Part shown: piece by piece, positions 35,500-45,287 of the stretch
How the letters are laid out: the number at the start of each line of letters is the position of its first letter
How positions within the stretch are numbered: the first letter of the stretch is position 1
NCBI RefSeq assembly: GCF_016862435.1
Contig: NZ_BOMY01000039.1
Span: 1 to 64,000 of the forward strand
Source: Paractinoplanes tereljensis
Lineage (GTDB): Bacteria; Actinomycetota; Actinomycetes; Mycobacteriales; Micromonosporaceae
Direction: 5' to 3'
Length of the DNA stretch: 64,000 bases
Program-made: the position numbers and the translations under genes
Notes under the pieces: model-generated
The model's input: the letters and a program-made list of their open reading frames with translations, nothing else
Database searches by the model: none
Told to the model about the DNA's origin: nothing

Positions 35500-35587
35500 C
35501 CGAATAGGTTAGCGTGGACTTACGCATTTGCAAGAGACTCCGCCCACCGCGCTCGACTAAACAGGACAGCGGGAACACACTTGCGCG

Positions 35588-36472
35588 ATGCCGACCGTCT
35601 ACCGGAACGCGCGTGGTGAACAAGCGGTACGACGGTGGTGCTCCGACGCATTGGCGCGGGCGGACTTCCCCGTCCAGCAGCGAACGGTGCAAACCGGTGC
35701 CGGGCAGGTGTCATTGACCTCCGCCGGAACCGGGCCGCCGCGGATCGTCCTGGTGCCCGGGACCGGATCCAACGCCGCGGTCGCGCTGAGGTGGCTGCAT
35801 GCCCTGTCGGCGCGGTGGGCGACCACGGTGGTAGATCTGCCGGGCCAGCCCGGACTCAGCGATCCACGCCGCCCGCCCCGGTCCCGGCTCGCCTGGTACG
35901 GCCGGACGCTGGACCAGATCCTGACCGCGTTGGACGGCGACGGAGTGGTGGTCGTGGGCAATTCCCTGGGCACCGCCGTGGCCCTGGCCGCCGGGTCGCC
36001 GCGAATCGCGGGGCGGGTGCTGATCTCCCCCGCCGGGATCATCCGGCTCAAGGTGGACCCGGAACTGGCACTGGCCTCGGCCCGGTGGCTGCTCCGGCCC
36101 ACCGCCGAACACACCCGCACCATGCTTCGGCTGTTCGTCGCCCCCGGCACCGAGCCGCCCGACACCGAGGTGCAGTGGATGACCCTCATGGCCACCAGCT
36201 GCCGCACGACTCTGGCGCCACCACCGTTGCCCGCCGAGCTACTTGCCCGCCGCGCCGAACAGCCGTGTGTCGTCGGCGTGGGAGAACACGACCGGTTCCT
36301 GCCCCCGGGGCGGCTGGGACCGGCCTTGCGCCGAACCATGAACCTCGACCTGCGGGTCATGCCAGGCCTCGGTCACCTCACGACCCCGGAACACCTCGGC
36401 AAGGTGGTCGCCCTGGTCGCCGAGGCGACCGATCCGCCCACCCCGACGTCGTCCAGCTCAACACCACCGTGA
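35588..36472 (+). CDS. alpha/beta hydrolase
   Basis: The 294-residue protein has an oxyanion-hole region LVPGTGSNAAV, the nucleophile elbow VVGNSLGTAVAL (Ser in G-N-S-L-G), an acid strand PCVVGVGEHDRF and a C-terminal His in MPGLGHLTTPEH. The triad is therefore complete. The reaction is probably ester or lactone hydrolysis. It is divergent from ArsR with an 88-bp spacer and may be under its control. Confidence 0.85.
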   Translation: MPTVYRNARGEQAVRRWCSDALARADFPVQQRTVQTGAGQVSLTSAGTGPPRIVLVPGTGSNAAVALRWLHALSARWATTVVDLPGQPGLSDPRRPPRSRLAWYGRTLDQILTALDGDGVVVVGNSLGTAVALAAGSPRIAGRVLISPAGIIRLKVDPELALASARWLLRPTAEHTRTMLRLFVAPGTEPPDTEVQWMTLMATSCRTTLAPPPLPAELLARRAEQPCVVGVGEHDRFLPPGRLGPALRRTMNLDLRVMPGLGHLTTPEHLGKVVALVAEATDPPTPTSSSSTPP

Positions 36473-36534
36473 CCGGTGTCGGGCGCCACGCTTGATGACC
36501 GGCACGGGACATCGGTGGCTTGTTCGCCGACAGG

Positions 36535-37482
36535 TCAGTTGATCGCGTGCAGTGGCTCGCCCTCAGTGTGCAGCAGGCAGCGGACGGTGCGGTCCTGCCA
36601 GGTGATGGCGGGTGGATCCTCGGTGGCGCAACGGTCGAAGGCGACCGGGCAGCGCGGGTGGAAGCGGCAGCCGGGCGGCGGCGAGGCCGGGTCGGGGACG
36701 TCGCCGGGCAGCTCGTCGGGCAGCCGGTGCAGGCCGTCGGGGCGCGGCACCGCACCGATCAGCGCCGAACTGTACGGGTGCGCGGGCGTGTCCCACAGCT
36801 CGGCGGTGGGGCCGGTCTCGACGACGCGGCCGAGGTACATGACGGCGGTGCGGTCGGCGATCTGCCGGACGATGGCCAGGTCGTGGGAGATGAACAGCAG
36901 GCTGACGCCCTCGGAGCGGGCCAGGTCGACCAGGAGGTTGGCGATCTGGGCCTGGGCCGAGGCGTCGAGCGCGGCGATCGGCTCGTCGGCGACGATGAGT
37001 GACGGCTGCGCCGCCAGGGCCCGGGCGATCGCGATGCGCTGCCGCTGCCCGCCGGAGAACTCGTGCGGGTATCGCCCCGCCGCCGACTCGGGAAGCCCGA
37101 CCCGGGTGAGCCACTCGCCGACCGTGGTCGGCGAAGGGTTGAGCCGTAGCGCGTCGCCGATCTGGGCGCCGACCCGGCGGCGGGAGTTCAGCGACGCGAA
37201 CGGATCCTGGAAGATCATCTGCAGGCGGCGCTGGGCGGCCGGCCGGGGCCGCCGCCCGAGCGGGGTGACCGGGGCGCCGTCGAAGTGCACGGTGCCGCCG
37301 CTGGGGCGCAGCAGGCCGAGGCAGGCGCGGGCCAGGGTCGACTTGCCGCAGCCGGTCTCGCCGACCAGCCCGACGATCTCGCCGGGCGCCACCGACAGGT
37401 CGGCGCCGGCCACGGCCATGACGTCGGGGTGACCCGCCCGCCGATAGCTGACCTGCAGATCCTCTATTTGGAGCAGACTCAT
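36535..37482 (-). CDS. Opp/Dpp-type ABC transporter ATPase (OppF-like)
   Basis: The 315-residue protein has Walker A GETGCGKST, signature FSGGQRQRIAIARAL, Walker B LIVADEP and the oligopeptide-ATPase C-terminal Cys-containing tail (PPGCRFHPRCPVAFDRC). ATG 37482 (MSLLQIED) overlaps the OppD-like stop by 4 bp. Together with the next three genes and the binding protein it forms a complete peptide/nickel-class importer. Confidence 0.93.
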   Translation of the reverse strand: MSLLQIEDLQVSYRRAGHPDVMAVAGADLSVAPGEIVGLVGETGCGKSTLARACLGLLRPSGGTVHFDGAPVTPLGRRPRPAAQRRLQMIFQDPFASLNSRRRVGAQIGDALRLNPSPTTVGEWLTRVGLPESAAGRYPHEFSGGQRQRIAIARALAAQPSLIVADEPIAALDASAQAQIANLLVDLARSEGVSLLFISHDLAIVRQIADRTAVMYLGRVVETGPTAELWDTPAHPYSSALIGAVPRPDGLHRLPDELPGDVPDPASPPPGCRFHPRCPVAFDRCATEDPPAITWQDRTVRCLLHTEGEPLHAIN

Positions 37483-38423
37483 GAGCGCACCAGGGGGTTG
37501 ATCGGACACGCCAGACCGTCGACCAGCTCCGGCCGGTCGACGGCGCACGAGGCTTCCGCGAAAGCGCATCGGGGATGGAAGGCACAGCCGGCCGGGACCG
37601 CACCCAGCGAGGGCGGTGTGCCGCCGATCGGGGTCAGCCCGTCCTCCGCCCGCGGCAGGGCGCGAAGCAGGCCCTGCGTGTACGGGTGCCGGGGCTGCTG
37701 AATGATGCCCGACGTCGCCCCGGTCTCCACGATCCGCCCGGCGTAGTACACGTACAGCCGGTCGGCGACCGAGGACAGCACCCCGAGGTCGTGGGTGATC
37801 AGGATGATCGACAGGCCGTTCTCCGTGCGCAGCCGGTCGAGCAGCCGCAGGATGCCGGCCTGCACGGTGACGTCCAGGGCGGTGGTCGGCTCGTCGGCGA
37901 TCAGCAGGTCGGGCGAGCAGCCCAGTGCCATGGCGATGGCGATGCGCTGCCGCATGCCGCCGGAGAACTGGTGCGGGTAGCGGCCCAGCGCCCCCCGCGG
38001 GTCGGGGATCCGGACCAGGTCCAGCAGCTCGGCGGCCCGGTCGAGGGCGGCTCGCTTGGACAGGCCCAGGTGGTGGCGGACGTGTTCGGTGAGCTGCCGC
38101 CCGATGGTGAGCATCGGGTGCAGCGACGTCATCGGGTCCTGGAACACCACGGCGATCGACCGGCCGCGCACGTCGCGCAATGCCTTTCCCTTCAACGCCA
38201 GCAGGTCCTGCCCGCCGAAGCCGGCCGAGCCGGTGACCCGGGCGCCGGGCGGGGTCAGGCCGAGCAGGGCCAGCATGCTGATCGTCTTGCCGCTGCCGCT
38301 CTCGCCGGCGACACCGACGATCTCTCTTTCGCCGACGGTGAAGCCGACGCCGTCGACGGCCGGTTGCAGGCCATCGGCGGTGGGCAGCAGCACCCGCAGA
38401 TCGGACACGTCGAGAAGGCTCAC
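37479..38423 (-). CDS. Opp/Dpp-type ABC transporter ATPase (OppD-like)
   Basis: The 314-residue protein has Walker A GESGSGKT, signature FSGGMRQRIAIAMAL, Walker B LLIADEP and the family tail VPAGCAFHPRCAFAEASC. It pairs with the OppF-like subunit as the heterodimeric motor. Start and stop overlap both neighbours by 4 bp. Confidence 0.93.
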   Translation of the reverse strand: MSLLDVSDLRVLLPTADGLQPAVDGVGFTVGEREIVGVAGESGSGKTISMLALLGLTPPGARVTGSAGFGGQDLLALKGKALRDVRGRSIAVVFQDPMTSLHPMLTIGRQLTEHVRHHLGLSKRAALDRAAELLDLVRIPDPRGALGRYPHQFSGGMRQRIAIAMALGCSPDLLIADEPTTALDVTVQAGILRLLDRLRTENGLSIILITHDLGVLSSVADRLYVYYAGRIVETGATSGIIQQPRHPYTQGLLRALPRAEDGLTPIGGTPPSLGAVPAGCAFHPRCAFAEASCAVDRPELVDGLACPINPLVRS

Positions 38424-39298
38424 TGGATCACCGCCCGGGCCGTCCGCGGGTCGAGCATGTCGCGCAGTGTGTCACCGAGGAAGTTCACCGCCAGTACGAG
38501 AGTCAGGATGGCCAGGCCCGGAAACAGCCCCAGCCACCACTTGTCGAAATTGCTGGCCCCGGCGGCGACCATGGCACCCCACTCCGCGGCCGGCGGGCGG
38601 GCCCCGAGGCCGAGGAACGACAGCCCGGAGAGCAGCAGCGCGGCGTTGCCGACGTCGAGGGTCGCCAGCACCAAGATCGGCCCGGCCACGTTGGGCGTCA
38701 CGTCGACCAGCAGGCTGCGCCGGCCGGACGCGCCCAGCAGCCGGGTGGCCAGCACATAGTCGGCGTTACGGGAGGACAGCACGAGGCCGCGCGCCACCCG
38801 CGCGTACGACGGCCAGGAGACGACCACGATCGCCAGCACCGCATTGGTCAGATCGGCGCCCAGCGCCGCGACGACCGCCATCGCCAGGATGATGGCCGGG
38901 AACGCGAAGACCAGATCGGCGGTACGCATGACGAGCATCTCCAGCCAGCCGCCGTAGTAGCCGGCCGCCGCGCCGACGACCGCACCGATCACCAGCGAAC
39001 ACACCACCAGCAGCAGCGACAGCGGAATCGTCACCCGGGCCCCGTAGACGACCCGGCTCAACACGTCCCGGCCGAGCTCGTCGGTGCCGAACCAATGTGC
39101 GCCCGAGGGCGACAGGAACCGGTCGAACTGCTGCCCGAGCGGGTCGTGCGGGGCCAGCACGGGCGCCAGCGCCGCGACCAGGATCCAGATCACGAGTACG
39201 ACCAGCCCGGTCACGCCGAGCGGACGCCACACCCGCCGCCGGTTCTTGCGCAGCTTCAGGCCGGGCGACAACGCGTCGGCGACATTTTGAGTACTCAT
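38420..39298 (-). CDS. Opp/Dpp-type ABC transporter permease (OppC-like)
   Basis: This is a 292-residue permease with an N-terminal cytoplasmic segment, a first helix (VLVIWILVAALAPVLAP), the OppC-typical GTDELGRDVLSRVVYGAR and five further helices. The EAA loop lies around SWPSYARVARGLVLS. It forms the translocation pore with the OppB-like subunit. Confidence 0.93.
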   Translation of the reverse strand: MSTQNVADALSPGLKLRKNRRRVWRPLGVTGLVVLVIWILVAALAPVLAPHDPLGQQFDRFLSPSGAHWFGTDELGRDVLSRVVYGARVTIPLSLLLVVCSLVIGAVVGAAAGYYGGWLEMLVMRTADLVFAFPAIILAMAVVAALGADLTNAVLAIVVVSWPSYARVARGLVLSSRNADYVLATRLLGASGRRSLLVDVTPNVAGPILVLATLDVGNAALLLSGLSFLGLGARPPAAEWGAMVAAGASNFDKWWLGLFPGLAILTLVLAVNFLGDTLRDMLDPRTARAVIQ

Positions 39299-40323
39299 TG
39301 CAGCCTCACCCGTGGATCGACGACGCCGTAGAGCAGATCCACCACGAAGTTGACGGTCACGTAGATCACCGCAACCACCAGGCTCACCCCCATGATGGCC
39401 GGAAGATCAAGATTCAAGGCACTTTGGTACGCGTACTGGCCGATGCCGTTCCAGGAGAAGATCTGCTCCACCAGCACGGTGCCGGACAGCAGGCTGCCGA
39501 AGGCCAGACCGGCGACGGTGAGGATCGGCACCAGCGCCGGCCGCAGCACGTGCCGGAACACGATCGTGCGGCCGGGCAGGCCCTTGGCCTGCGCGGTGCG
39601 GATGTAGTCGTTGCCGAGCACCTCCAGCATCGACGCCCGGGTGAAGCGGGTCAGCAGTCCCACCGTGTACGCGGCCAGCACCAGCGCCGGCATGATCAGA
39701 TGGAACACCGCGTTGCCGAAGATGTCCCACTGCCCGGCCAGCAGCGCGTCCACCGTGTACAGGCCGGTCACCTGCGGCGGCGGATCCAGCCCGGGATCCA
39801 GCCGCCCGCCGCCGGGCAGGATGCCCCACTTGTAGAACAGCAGGAAGAACGCGGCCAGGGCCAGCCAGAACGTCGGCATCGACACCCCGGCCAGGCTGAC
39901 CACCCGCAACAGCTGGTCCAGCCAGCTGTTGCGGCGCATCGCGGCCAGCATGCCGAGGCCGACGCCGACCACCACGGACAGCACCACCGCGGTGCTGGCC
40001 AGCTCCAGCGTCGCCGGAACGTACTCGGCGAGCTCGTCACCGACCGGCCGGTTGCTGCGCTGCGAGGTGCCGAAGTCGCCCTGCACCAGCCCGGTCAGGT
40101 ACTTCCAGTACTGCACCGGAAGCGGCTGGTCCAGGCCGTGCTGATGCCGGAACGCGGCCACGATCGCCGGGTCGGACAGGGCTCGCTGCCCGAGGTTCGC
40201 CGCGGCCGGGTCACCCGGGACCAGGTTGGTGAGGATGAACGACACCAGGGTGATCCCGACCGCGAGCAGGACCAGCGCACCCAGCCGGACCAGCACGAAC
40301 CGCAGATAAGGACGCGACCTCAC
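39295..40323 (-). CDS. Opp/Dpp-type ABC transporter permease (OppB-like)
   Basis: The 342-residue permease has the family N-terminus (LVRLGALVLLAVGITLVSFIL with LVPGDPA following), six helices and the EAA-like segment YIRTAQAKGLPGRTIVFRHV. It is overlapped by the OppC-like gene (ATGA) and starts 13 bp after the binding-protein stop. Confidence 0.93.
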   Translation of the reverse strand: MRSRPYLRFVLVRLGALVLLAVGITLVSFILTNLVPGDPAAANLGQRALSDPAIVAAFRHQHGLDQPLPVQYWKYLTGLVQGDFGTSQRSNRPVGDELAEYVPATLELASTAVVLSVVVGVGLGMLAAMRRNSWLDQLLRVVSLAGVSMPTFWLALAAFFLLFYKWGILPGGGRLDPGLDPPPQVTGLYTVDALLAGQWDIFGNAVFHLIMPALVLAAYTVGLLTRFTRASMLEVLGNDYIRTAQAKGLPGRTIVFRHVLRPALVPILTVAGLAFGSLLSGTVLVEQIFSWNGIGQYAYQSALNLDLPAIMGVSLVVAVIYVTVNFVVDLLYGVVDPRVRLQ

Positions 40324-40336
40324 TTGCGCATGTTCC

Positions 40337-41929
40337 TCACTTGAGCGCCCCGAAGTCGACGGTCCACACCGCGTTGTAGACGAAGTTGCTGACGGACTTG
40401 GCCATCACCGAGATCTGCGCCGACTGGAACAGCGGCATGAACGGTCCGACCTCGTTCAGCTTGCGCTGCAGGTCCTGGTACAGCGCCGCGCGCTTGCCGC
40501 TGTCGGTCTCGATCGCGGCCTGGTCGCCGATCGTGGTCAGGTCCGGCGACGACCCGGCCTTCCAACCGGCCCGCAGCCCGACCAGCCCGCCGGGCAGGAA
40601 CGCCAGGTAGTCACTCGGGTCCGGGTAGTCGGCACCCCACAGCCACAGGCCGAGCTTCTCCTTGCCGTCGCGGTAGTTCGGCAGCGCGGTCGCCACCGGC
40701 GCGGGCGCCAGCTTCACCTTGATGCCGACCTCGGTGAGACCGGCCTGGACCTTCTGGGCCAGCACTCCGAAGTCGATGCCGTTCTTGGTGATGTCGCTCG
40801 GGTACTCCATCGGGATCTCCTGGCCGCTGTAGCCGGAAGCGGCCAGGGCGGCCTTGGCCCGGTCGAGATCGCGCTTGAGGCTGTCGCCGGCCGCGAGGGC
40901 GCCGAGCAGCTTGTCCGGCACCAGGCCGGGCGCCTGCACCGCCCCCTCGCCGGCCAGCGACATGATGCCGGCGTAGTCCAGGCCGTAGCGGACCGCCTCC
41001 TGGAACTTCGGGTTCGACGTCACCGGGCTGATCGCCGGGTTCATGTTGGTGAACAGGAAGAACGTCGTGGTCGTCGACGCCCGGTCGACGGTCACCGCCG
41101 CGCCGAGGTCCTTCGCCTGGTCCGGCGACAGGTCGAGGGCCAGCTGGCTGGCGTCCTTCACCACGTCGAGCTTCTGCACGCTGTTGGTGACGTTACGCAG
41201 CACGATCTTGGTGTAGACCGGCTTGGTGCCCCAGTACTTGTCGTTGGCGACGAGCACCACCTCGGTGGTGGTGCTGAAGCTCTGCAGCGTGTACGGGCCG
41301 CTGCCGGCGGAGTTGGCGTTGAACCAGGTCTCGGCCTTGTCGCTCTTGTCGGCCCCCTCGGCGTCGACGGCGCCCTGCGCCTTGGCGACCTTGGAGTTGA
41401 CGATGCCCAGCGCCGGCGTCGGCAGCAGGTACGGCAGGGCCGGGTTGGCCTTGGCCGAGGTGAGCACCACCGTCTGCGCGTCGGGTGCGGTGACCGTCAC
41501 CCCGTCGAGCAGGAACGACGGGTTGCCCTTGACGTTCTTCACCCGGTTGAACGAGAACACGACGTCATCGGCGGTGACCGCGCTGCCGTCGGAGAACTTC
41601 GCGGTCTCGTCCAGCTTGAGCGTGAGGACCTTGCCATCGGCGGAGGCCTCGAACGACTTGGCCAGCAACGGCACCGGCTTGCTCACGTCGCCGCCCGCGA
41701 AGGTGAGCAGCGGCTCGTACATCGCGTGCGCCACCATGCCGCCGGTGACCTCGTAGACGCGGCCCGGGTCGGCGGTGGTCAGGTCGAAGGAGTTCTCCAC
41801 GACCAGGGTGGTGTTCTTCGTACCGCCGCTGTCGGTGCCCTTGTTGGTCTTGCCGCAGGCGGCCTCGGTGGCCAGCAGTGCGCCGGCGGTCAGGGCCAGC
41901 TGTATCGCGCGACGGCGGGTCAGGTTCAT
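40337..41929 (-). CDS. peptide-class ABC transporter substrate-binding lipoprotein (SBP_bac_5)
   Basis: The 530-residue protein has an RRR-containing signal peptide and lipobox-type Cys (LLATEAACG). It belongs to the SBP_bac_5 family, with the family start region (FDLTTADPGRVYEVTGGMVA) and a late GLWLWGADYPDPSDYL. The start at ATG 41929 overlaps the peptidase stop as ATGA. The ligand is a peptide, opine or similar; the preceding peptidase and RidA genes favour a small peptide or amide. Confidence 0.92.
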   Translation of the reverse strand: MNLTRRRAIQLALTAGALLATEAACGKTNKGTDSGGTKNTTLVVENSFDLTTADPGRVYEVTGGMVAHAMYEPLLTFAGGDVSKPVPLLAKSFEASADGKVLTLKLDETAKFSDGSAVTADDVVFSFNRVKNVKGNPSFLLDGVTVTAPDAQTVVLTSAKANPALPYLLPTPALGIVNSKVAKAQGAVDAEGADKSDKAETWFNANSAGSGPYTLQSFSTTTEVVLVANDKYWGTKPVYTKIVLRNVTNSVQKLDVVKDASQLALDLSPDQAKDLGAAVTVDRASTTTTFFLFTNMNPAISPVTSNPKFQEAVRYGLDYAGIMSLAGEGAVQAPGLVPDKLLGALAAGDSLKRDLDRAKAALAASGYSGQEIPMEYPSDITKNGIDFGVLAQKVQAGLTEVGIKVKLAPAPVATALPNYRDGKEKLGLWLWGADYPDPSDYLAFLPGGLVGLRAGWKAGSSPDLTTIGDQAAIETDSGKRAALYQDLQRKLNEVGPFMPLFQSAQISVMAKSVSNFVYNAVWTVDFGALK

Positions 41930-43533
41930 ATCGTCGTACTCCCTCTTTCCAGATCGGCTTTCGTATCGGCCGCGTTCCAGTCGTCGTGCAGACCCAGGAA
42001 TTCGGCGCGGAGCAGCGCGATCGGCACATTGCCGTTGCGCCAGAGATAGTCGTGTACGTCTCGCAGGTTCATGCCCTCGCGGCGCATCGCGTCGGCGACG
42101 AACCGCAGGATCTGCGTCTTGCCGACCTGATAGGTCATGGCCTGGCCGGGGAAGGCGGCGAAGAACGTCGCCTCCTCCCGCGCGGTGGCCTTGTCCATCG
42201 GGACCTTCTCCATGAGGAACGCCTCGGCGCCGTGCACGTCGAGCTCGCCGATGGCCAGCCGCACGTCGATCTCGACGCGCAGCGCCCGTAACCGCATGAA
42301 GTTGTAGATGATCTCCCGGCTGTGCGGGGCGTCGTCGAACAGCCCGGCCGCCAGCATCAGTTCCTCGTTGTAGAACGCGATGCCCTCGTTGGGCACCGAG
42401 TCGTAGTACCAGCGCCGCAGTGGCCGCGGGTTGCGCCAGGACAGGGCGAGCTGCTGGTAGTGCACACCTTCGTGGGCGATGCCGCAGCGCGGGTCGCGCG
42501 CCTGGGCCGCATAGAAGTACGGCAGGTCGGCGGACGGCTCCGGCAGGTAGCTGACCCCGTCCTGATCGAGCCGGCTCGGCCCGGTGAGGTCGTCGGTCAC
42601 CCCGAGCCACGCGATCGGCGCCAGGTATGCCGGCATCGGCAGCCACCGGTAGTGCCGCAGATCATCCGGCTGGCTCAGCAGGTCGTGCCGCTCGTAGAAG
42701 TCGCGCACCGACTGCTCGGCGGCTTTCTCCAGCTCCCCTTGCGCGGCCGAGTCGGCGGGCAGCGGCGACATCGGCACGTCTCGGTTGCGGTTGCGCTCCA
42801 CCGCCTCGAGGACCACCGCCCGATCGAACTCCTGCCGCGAGATCGCCAGCAGTTCCTCGACGGAATAGGGCAGCACCGCCACATCGCGCAGGAACGCCTC
42901 GAACGCGGACCGCCCGACCGCCTCGACCGGCCGCATCGCCGGCTCCTGCTCGATCAGCCAGTCGCGGTATGCGGCCAGTTGTTCGCCGGCCGTGGTGAGC
43001 TCCGGCGTCAACGACGGGTCGAGAGCGGCGGCCACTTCGTCGAGCTGACCGCGGATGTCGGCGAGTTCCTCGATCGTCGCCCGGGCGAACGCGGCCACGG
43101 CGTGCCCGGCCAGGTTGGTGCGGGCATGGCCGAGCGTGTCCGGAATGGTCCGCAGCACCGTCCGGACCCGCTCGAGGTCCGGCTTCGGCGGGGTGAGCAG
43201 CTCGAACACCTCGCCGATGGTCTGGTCGACGTAGAACCGCGGCTGCCGGCGCCACATGGCCAGCACGTCGAGCTCCCACCGCACCCGCGCCAAGGCACTG
43301 CGCAGCAGCCGATGCTCGACCCGGTCCTCGATCGGCGCGGCGCTGACGTCGAGCGCTTTCCACCGTGCTTCGAATTCGCTCGTACGTTCTCGGCGGGCCT
43401 GCACCGCGTCCGGTGACCAGTCCGGCTGCCACTGCGCCGGCCGTTCGATGCGCGGGATGTCGTCGGCGGAGCGGGGCTGCGCGGCGGCGCGCCAGGCCCA
43501 GAAGTCATCGCCGAACTGCGGTAACGAATCCAT
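41926..43533 (-). CDS. DUF885-family metallopeptidase
   Basis: The 535-residue DUF885 protein carries the zinc-binding HEGVHYQQ (near residue 355) and the second-shell motif VPNEGIAFYNEELM that completes the site. DUF885 proteins are thermolysin-like carboxypeptidases or dipeptidases. ATG 43533 is 7-8 nt after GAGGAG; a GTG two codons earlier overlaps the LLM stop but is too close to the site. It probably cleaves what the Opp-like transporter imports. No signal peptide is present, so it acts in the cytoplasm. Confidence 0.87.
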   Translation of the reverse strand: MDSLPQFGDDFWAWRAAAQPRSADDIPRIERPAQWQPDWSPDAVQARRERTSEFEARWKALDVSAAPIEDRVEHRLLRSALARVRWELDVLAMWRRQPRFYVDQTIGEVFELLTPPKPDLERVRTVLRTIPDTLGHARTNLAGHAVAAFARATIEELADIRGQLDEVAAALDPSLTPELTTAGEQLAAYRDWLIEQEPAMRPVEAVGRSAFEAFLRDVAVLPYSVEELLAISRQEFDRAVVLEAVERNRNRDVPMSPLPADSAAQGELEKAAEQSVRDFYERHDLLSQPDDLRHYRWLPMPAYLAPIAWLGVTDDLTGPSRLDQDGVSYLPEPSADLPYFYAAQARDPRCGIAHEGVHYQQLALSWRNPRPLRRWYYDSVPNEGIAFYNEELMLAAGLFDDAPHSREIIYNFMRLRALRVEIDVRLAIGELDVHGAEAFLMEKVPMDKATAREEATFFAAFPGQAMTYQVGKTQILRFVADAMRREGMNLRDVHDYLWRNGNVPIALLRAEFLGLHDDWNAADTKADLERGSTTI

Positions 43534-43535
43534 CT

Positions 43536-44486
43536 TCACGCTCCTCGAAGTTTCGGCAGCACCTCGTCGGCCAGCAGCGCCACCGCGGCCTCGGGATCGG
43601 GTCCCAGCGGTGGCCCGAACGACAGATGCCGGGCGCCCGCGGCGATCAGGCCCCGGCACCGCTCGACGACCTCTTCCGGGCCGCCGGCGATGCCGAGCGC
43701 CAGCATCCGCTCGCTCACCTGGTCCGGCCGGATGTCCTTGAAATCAGCCGGCTCCAGGCCCACCCGGCTCAGCAGGTACGGCGCGAACGCGGCGCCGTAG
43801 TAGGCGATCTTCTCGGCCAGCGCGAGCTTTGCCGCGGCCGCGTCGGTGTCGACCGAGACCCAGAAGCACGCCGGTAGATCGAAATCCGCAGCGTCGCGCC
43901 CGGCCCGGTCCAGGCCCTGCTGCACCTGGTCGCGGGCGGTGGCGAAGTGCTCCGGCGGATACAGCAGCGGCAGTGCTCCATCGGCGATCTCCCCGGCCAG
44001 GCCGAGCATCCGCGGGCTCATCGCGCCGAGGTAGATCGGCGCGGGCATCGGGAACCGCAGATGCCCCTCGGGCGCCCAGCCGGCGGGCCGCTCGCCGTTC
44101 AGCAGCGTCCGCACGTCCCGAACCGCCTCGGCCGTCCGGGCCAGAGGCCGCTCCCGGGCAATGCCGGCCCAGTTGAGGAACTCCGCGGCCCCGGCGGCCA
44201 GACCGAGCCGGAACCGGCCGCCGGACACCTCCTGCAGGGTCGCGGTGAGCATCGCCAGCTCGGCCGGGTGAATCGAGTACGGGTTGAAGATGCCGGCGCC
44301 GATGTGGATCCGCTCGGTGCGCTCGGCCAGCACGGTGAGCAGCACCGGCGCCGAGCGCAGGAACAGGTCGTTGGACACCCACACCTGGTCGAAGCCGCTG
44401 GCATCGGCGATGCGGGCCAGCCCGACGAGCCGGTCGACGGACAGGTCGTTGTTGATCCGGATACTGAATCGCAGGCCGGCGCTCAC
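43536..44486 (-). CDS. LLM-class flavin-dependent oxidoreductase
   Basis: The 316-residue TIM-barrel protein of the luciferase/F420 family has an N-terminal SIRINNDLSVDRLVGLARIAD, the typical GAGIFNPYSIHPAELAM and PIYLGAMSPRMLGLAGEIADG. It may use F420H2 or FMN. Next to a RidA gene the arrangement recalls RutA-RutC, in which a flavin enzyme opens a ring and RidA removes the reactive product. GTG start at 44486. Confidence 0.88.
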   Translation of the reverse strand: MSAGLRFSIRINNDLSVDRLVGLARIADASGFDQVWVSNDLFLRSAPVLLTVLAERTERIHIGAGIFNPYSIHPAELAMLTATLQEVSGGRFRLGLAAGAAEFLNWAGIARERPLARTAEAVRDVRTLLNGERPAGWAPEGHLRFPMPAPIYLGAMSPRMLGLAGEIADGALPLLYPPEHFATARDQVQQGLDRAGRDAADFDLPACFWVSVDTDAAAAKLALAEKIAYYGAAFAPYLLSRVGLEPADFKDIRPDQVSERMLALGIAGGPEEVVERCRGLIAAGARHLSFGPPLGPDPEAAVALLADEVLPKLRGA

Positions 44487-44848
44487 GGCTTCGCCACCTC
44501 GGCGTCCAACTCGACCTCGACCAGGAACTCGGCACCGATCAGCGAGTGCACCACAAGCGTGGTGTTCGCGGGCCGGACCGCCCCGAACAGTTCGGCGTGG
44601 GCTTTGGCCGCCGCCCGCCAGTCGGCCGCGGGGGTGAGGAACATGCGGGTCCGAACGACGGTGTCGACGCCGCCGCCCAGCGCCCGCACCGCGTCGAGAG
44701 CCCGGCGCAGCGCGTTCACGGTCTGCCGGTAGGTGTCCTCGCCGTCGGCGGTGGTGCCGCTGACCGCGATGCGCCCACCGAGCCGGGCCGCGCGCGCATA
44801 ACCGGCCTCGGTCTCCCAGCCGCTGCCGTCCAGATACCGGTCATCCAT
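44483..44848 (-). CDS. RidA-family enamine/imine deaminase-like protein
   Basis: The 121-residue RidA/YjgF/RutC-type protein has VNALRRALDAVRALGGGVDTVVRTRMFLT in the middle and ends LIGAEFLVEVELDAEV. The usual catalytic arginine region (RxxxT/FLT) is visible. RidA proteins hydrolyse reactive enamines or iminoacids. The start at ATG 44848 overlaps the NTF2 stop by 8 bp. Confidence 0.88.
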   Translation of the reverse strand: MDDRYLDGSGWETEAGYARAARLGGRIAVSGTTADGEDTYRQTVNALRRALDAVRALGGGVDTVVRTRMFLTPAADWRAAAKAHAELFGAVRPANTTLVVHSLIGAEFLVEVELDAEVAKP

Positions 44849-45275
44849 CGGATCCACCGGCCAGCTTCGGCAGGTAGGCGGCCGCGGCCGCCGCGGGCAG
44901 GACGTCCTCGTGGTTGTGCGAGGCCCGCCAGCGCCCGTCGGACTTCCGCCACACCGACGTGTTCCGTACGACCTCCGGCACCCGCGTGTCGAAGCGGACC
45001 ACGAGCACGTGGCGCAGCACGGCCGTGTCGCCGTACACGTCGATGACGGGTAGATACGTTTCAATGCCGGTGACGGCCGGGGCATCCGGGCCGGACGGCC
45101 GGGCGGCGCGCAGCGCGTCGAGTTCGGCCTTGCCGTGGGCGAGGGCCGGCTCCTCGCTGTCCCAGACGGTGGCGTCCGGCCGCAGATGCCCGTCCACCCT
45201 GGCCCGGTCCCCGGCCAGGAACCCCTGGTACAGGTCATTGATCGCAGCCCAGATCGCCTGCTGGTCGTCGGTCAT
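44841..45275 (-). CDS. SnoaL/NTF2-like protein
   Basis: The 144-residue cone-shaped alpha+beta fold protein has AAINDLYQGFLAGDRARVDGHLRPDATVWD and ends NTSVWRKSDGRWRASHNHED. NTF2-like proteins bind or turn over small ligands. It is the first gene of the block RidA-LLM-peptidase-binding protein, 12 bp after the cupin regulator. Confidence 0.83.
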   Translation of the reverse strand: MTDDQQAIWAAINDLYQGFLAGDRARVDGHLRPDATVWDSEEPALAHGKAELDALRAARPSGPDAPAVTGIETYLPVIDVYGDTAVLRHVLVVRFDTRVPEVVRNTSVWRKSDGRWRASHNHEDVLPAAAAAAYLPKLAGGSDG

Positions 45276-45287
45276 CGGAGGCTCCTG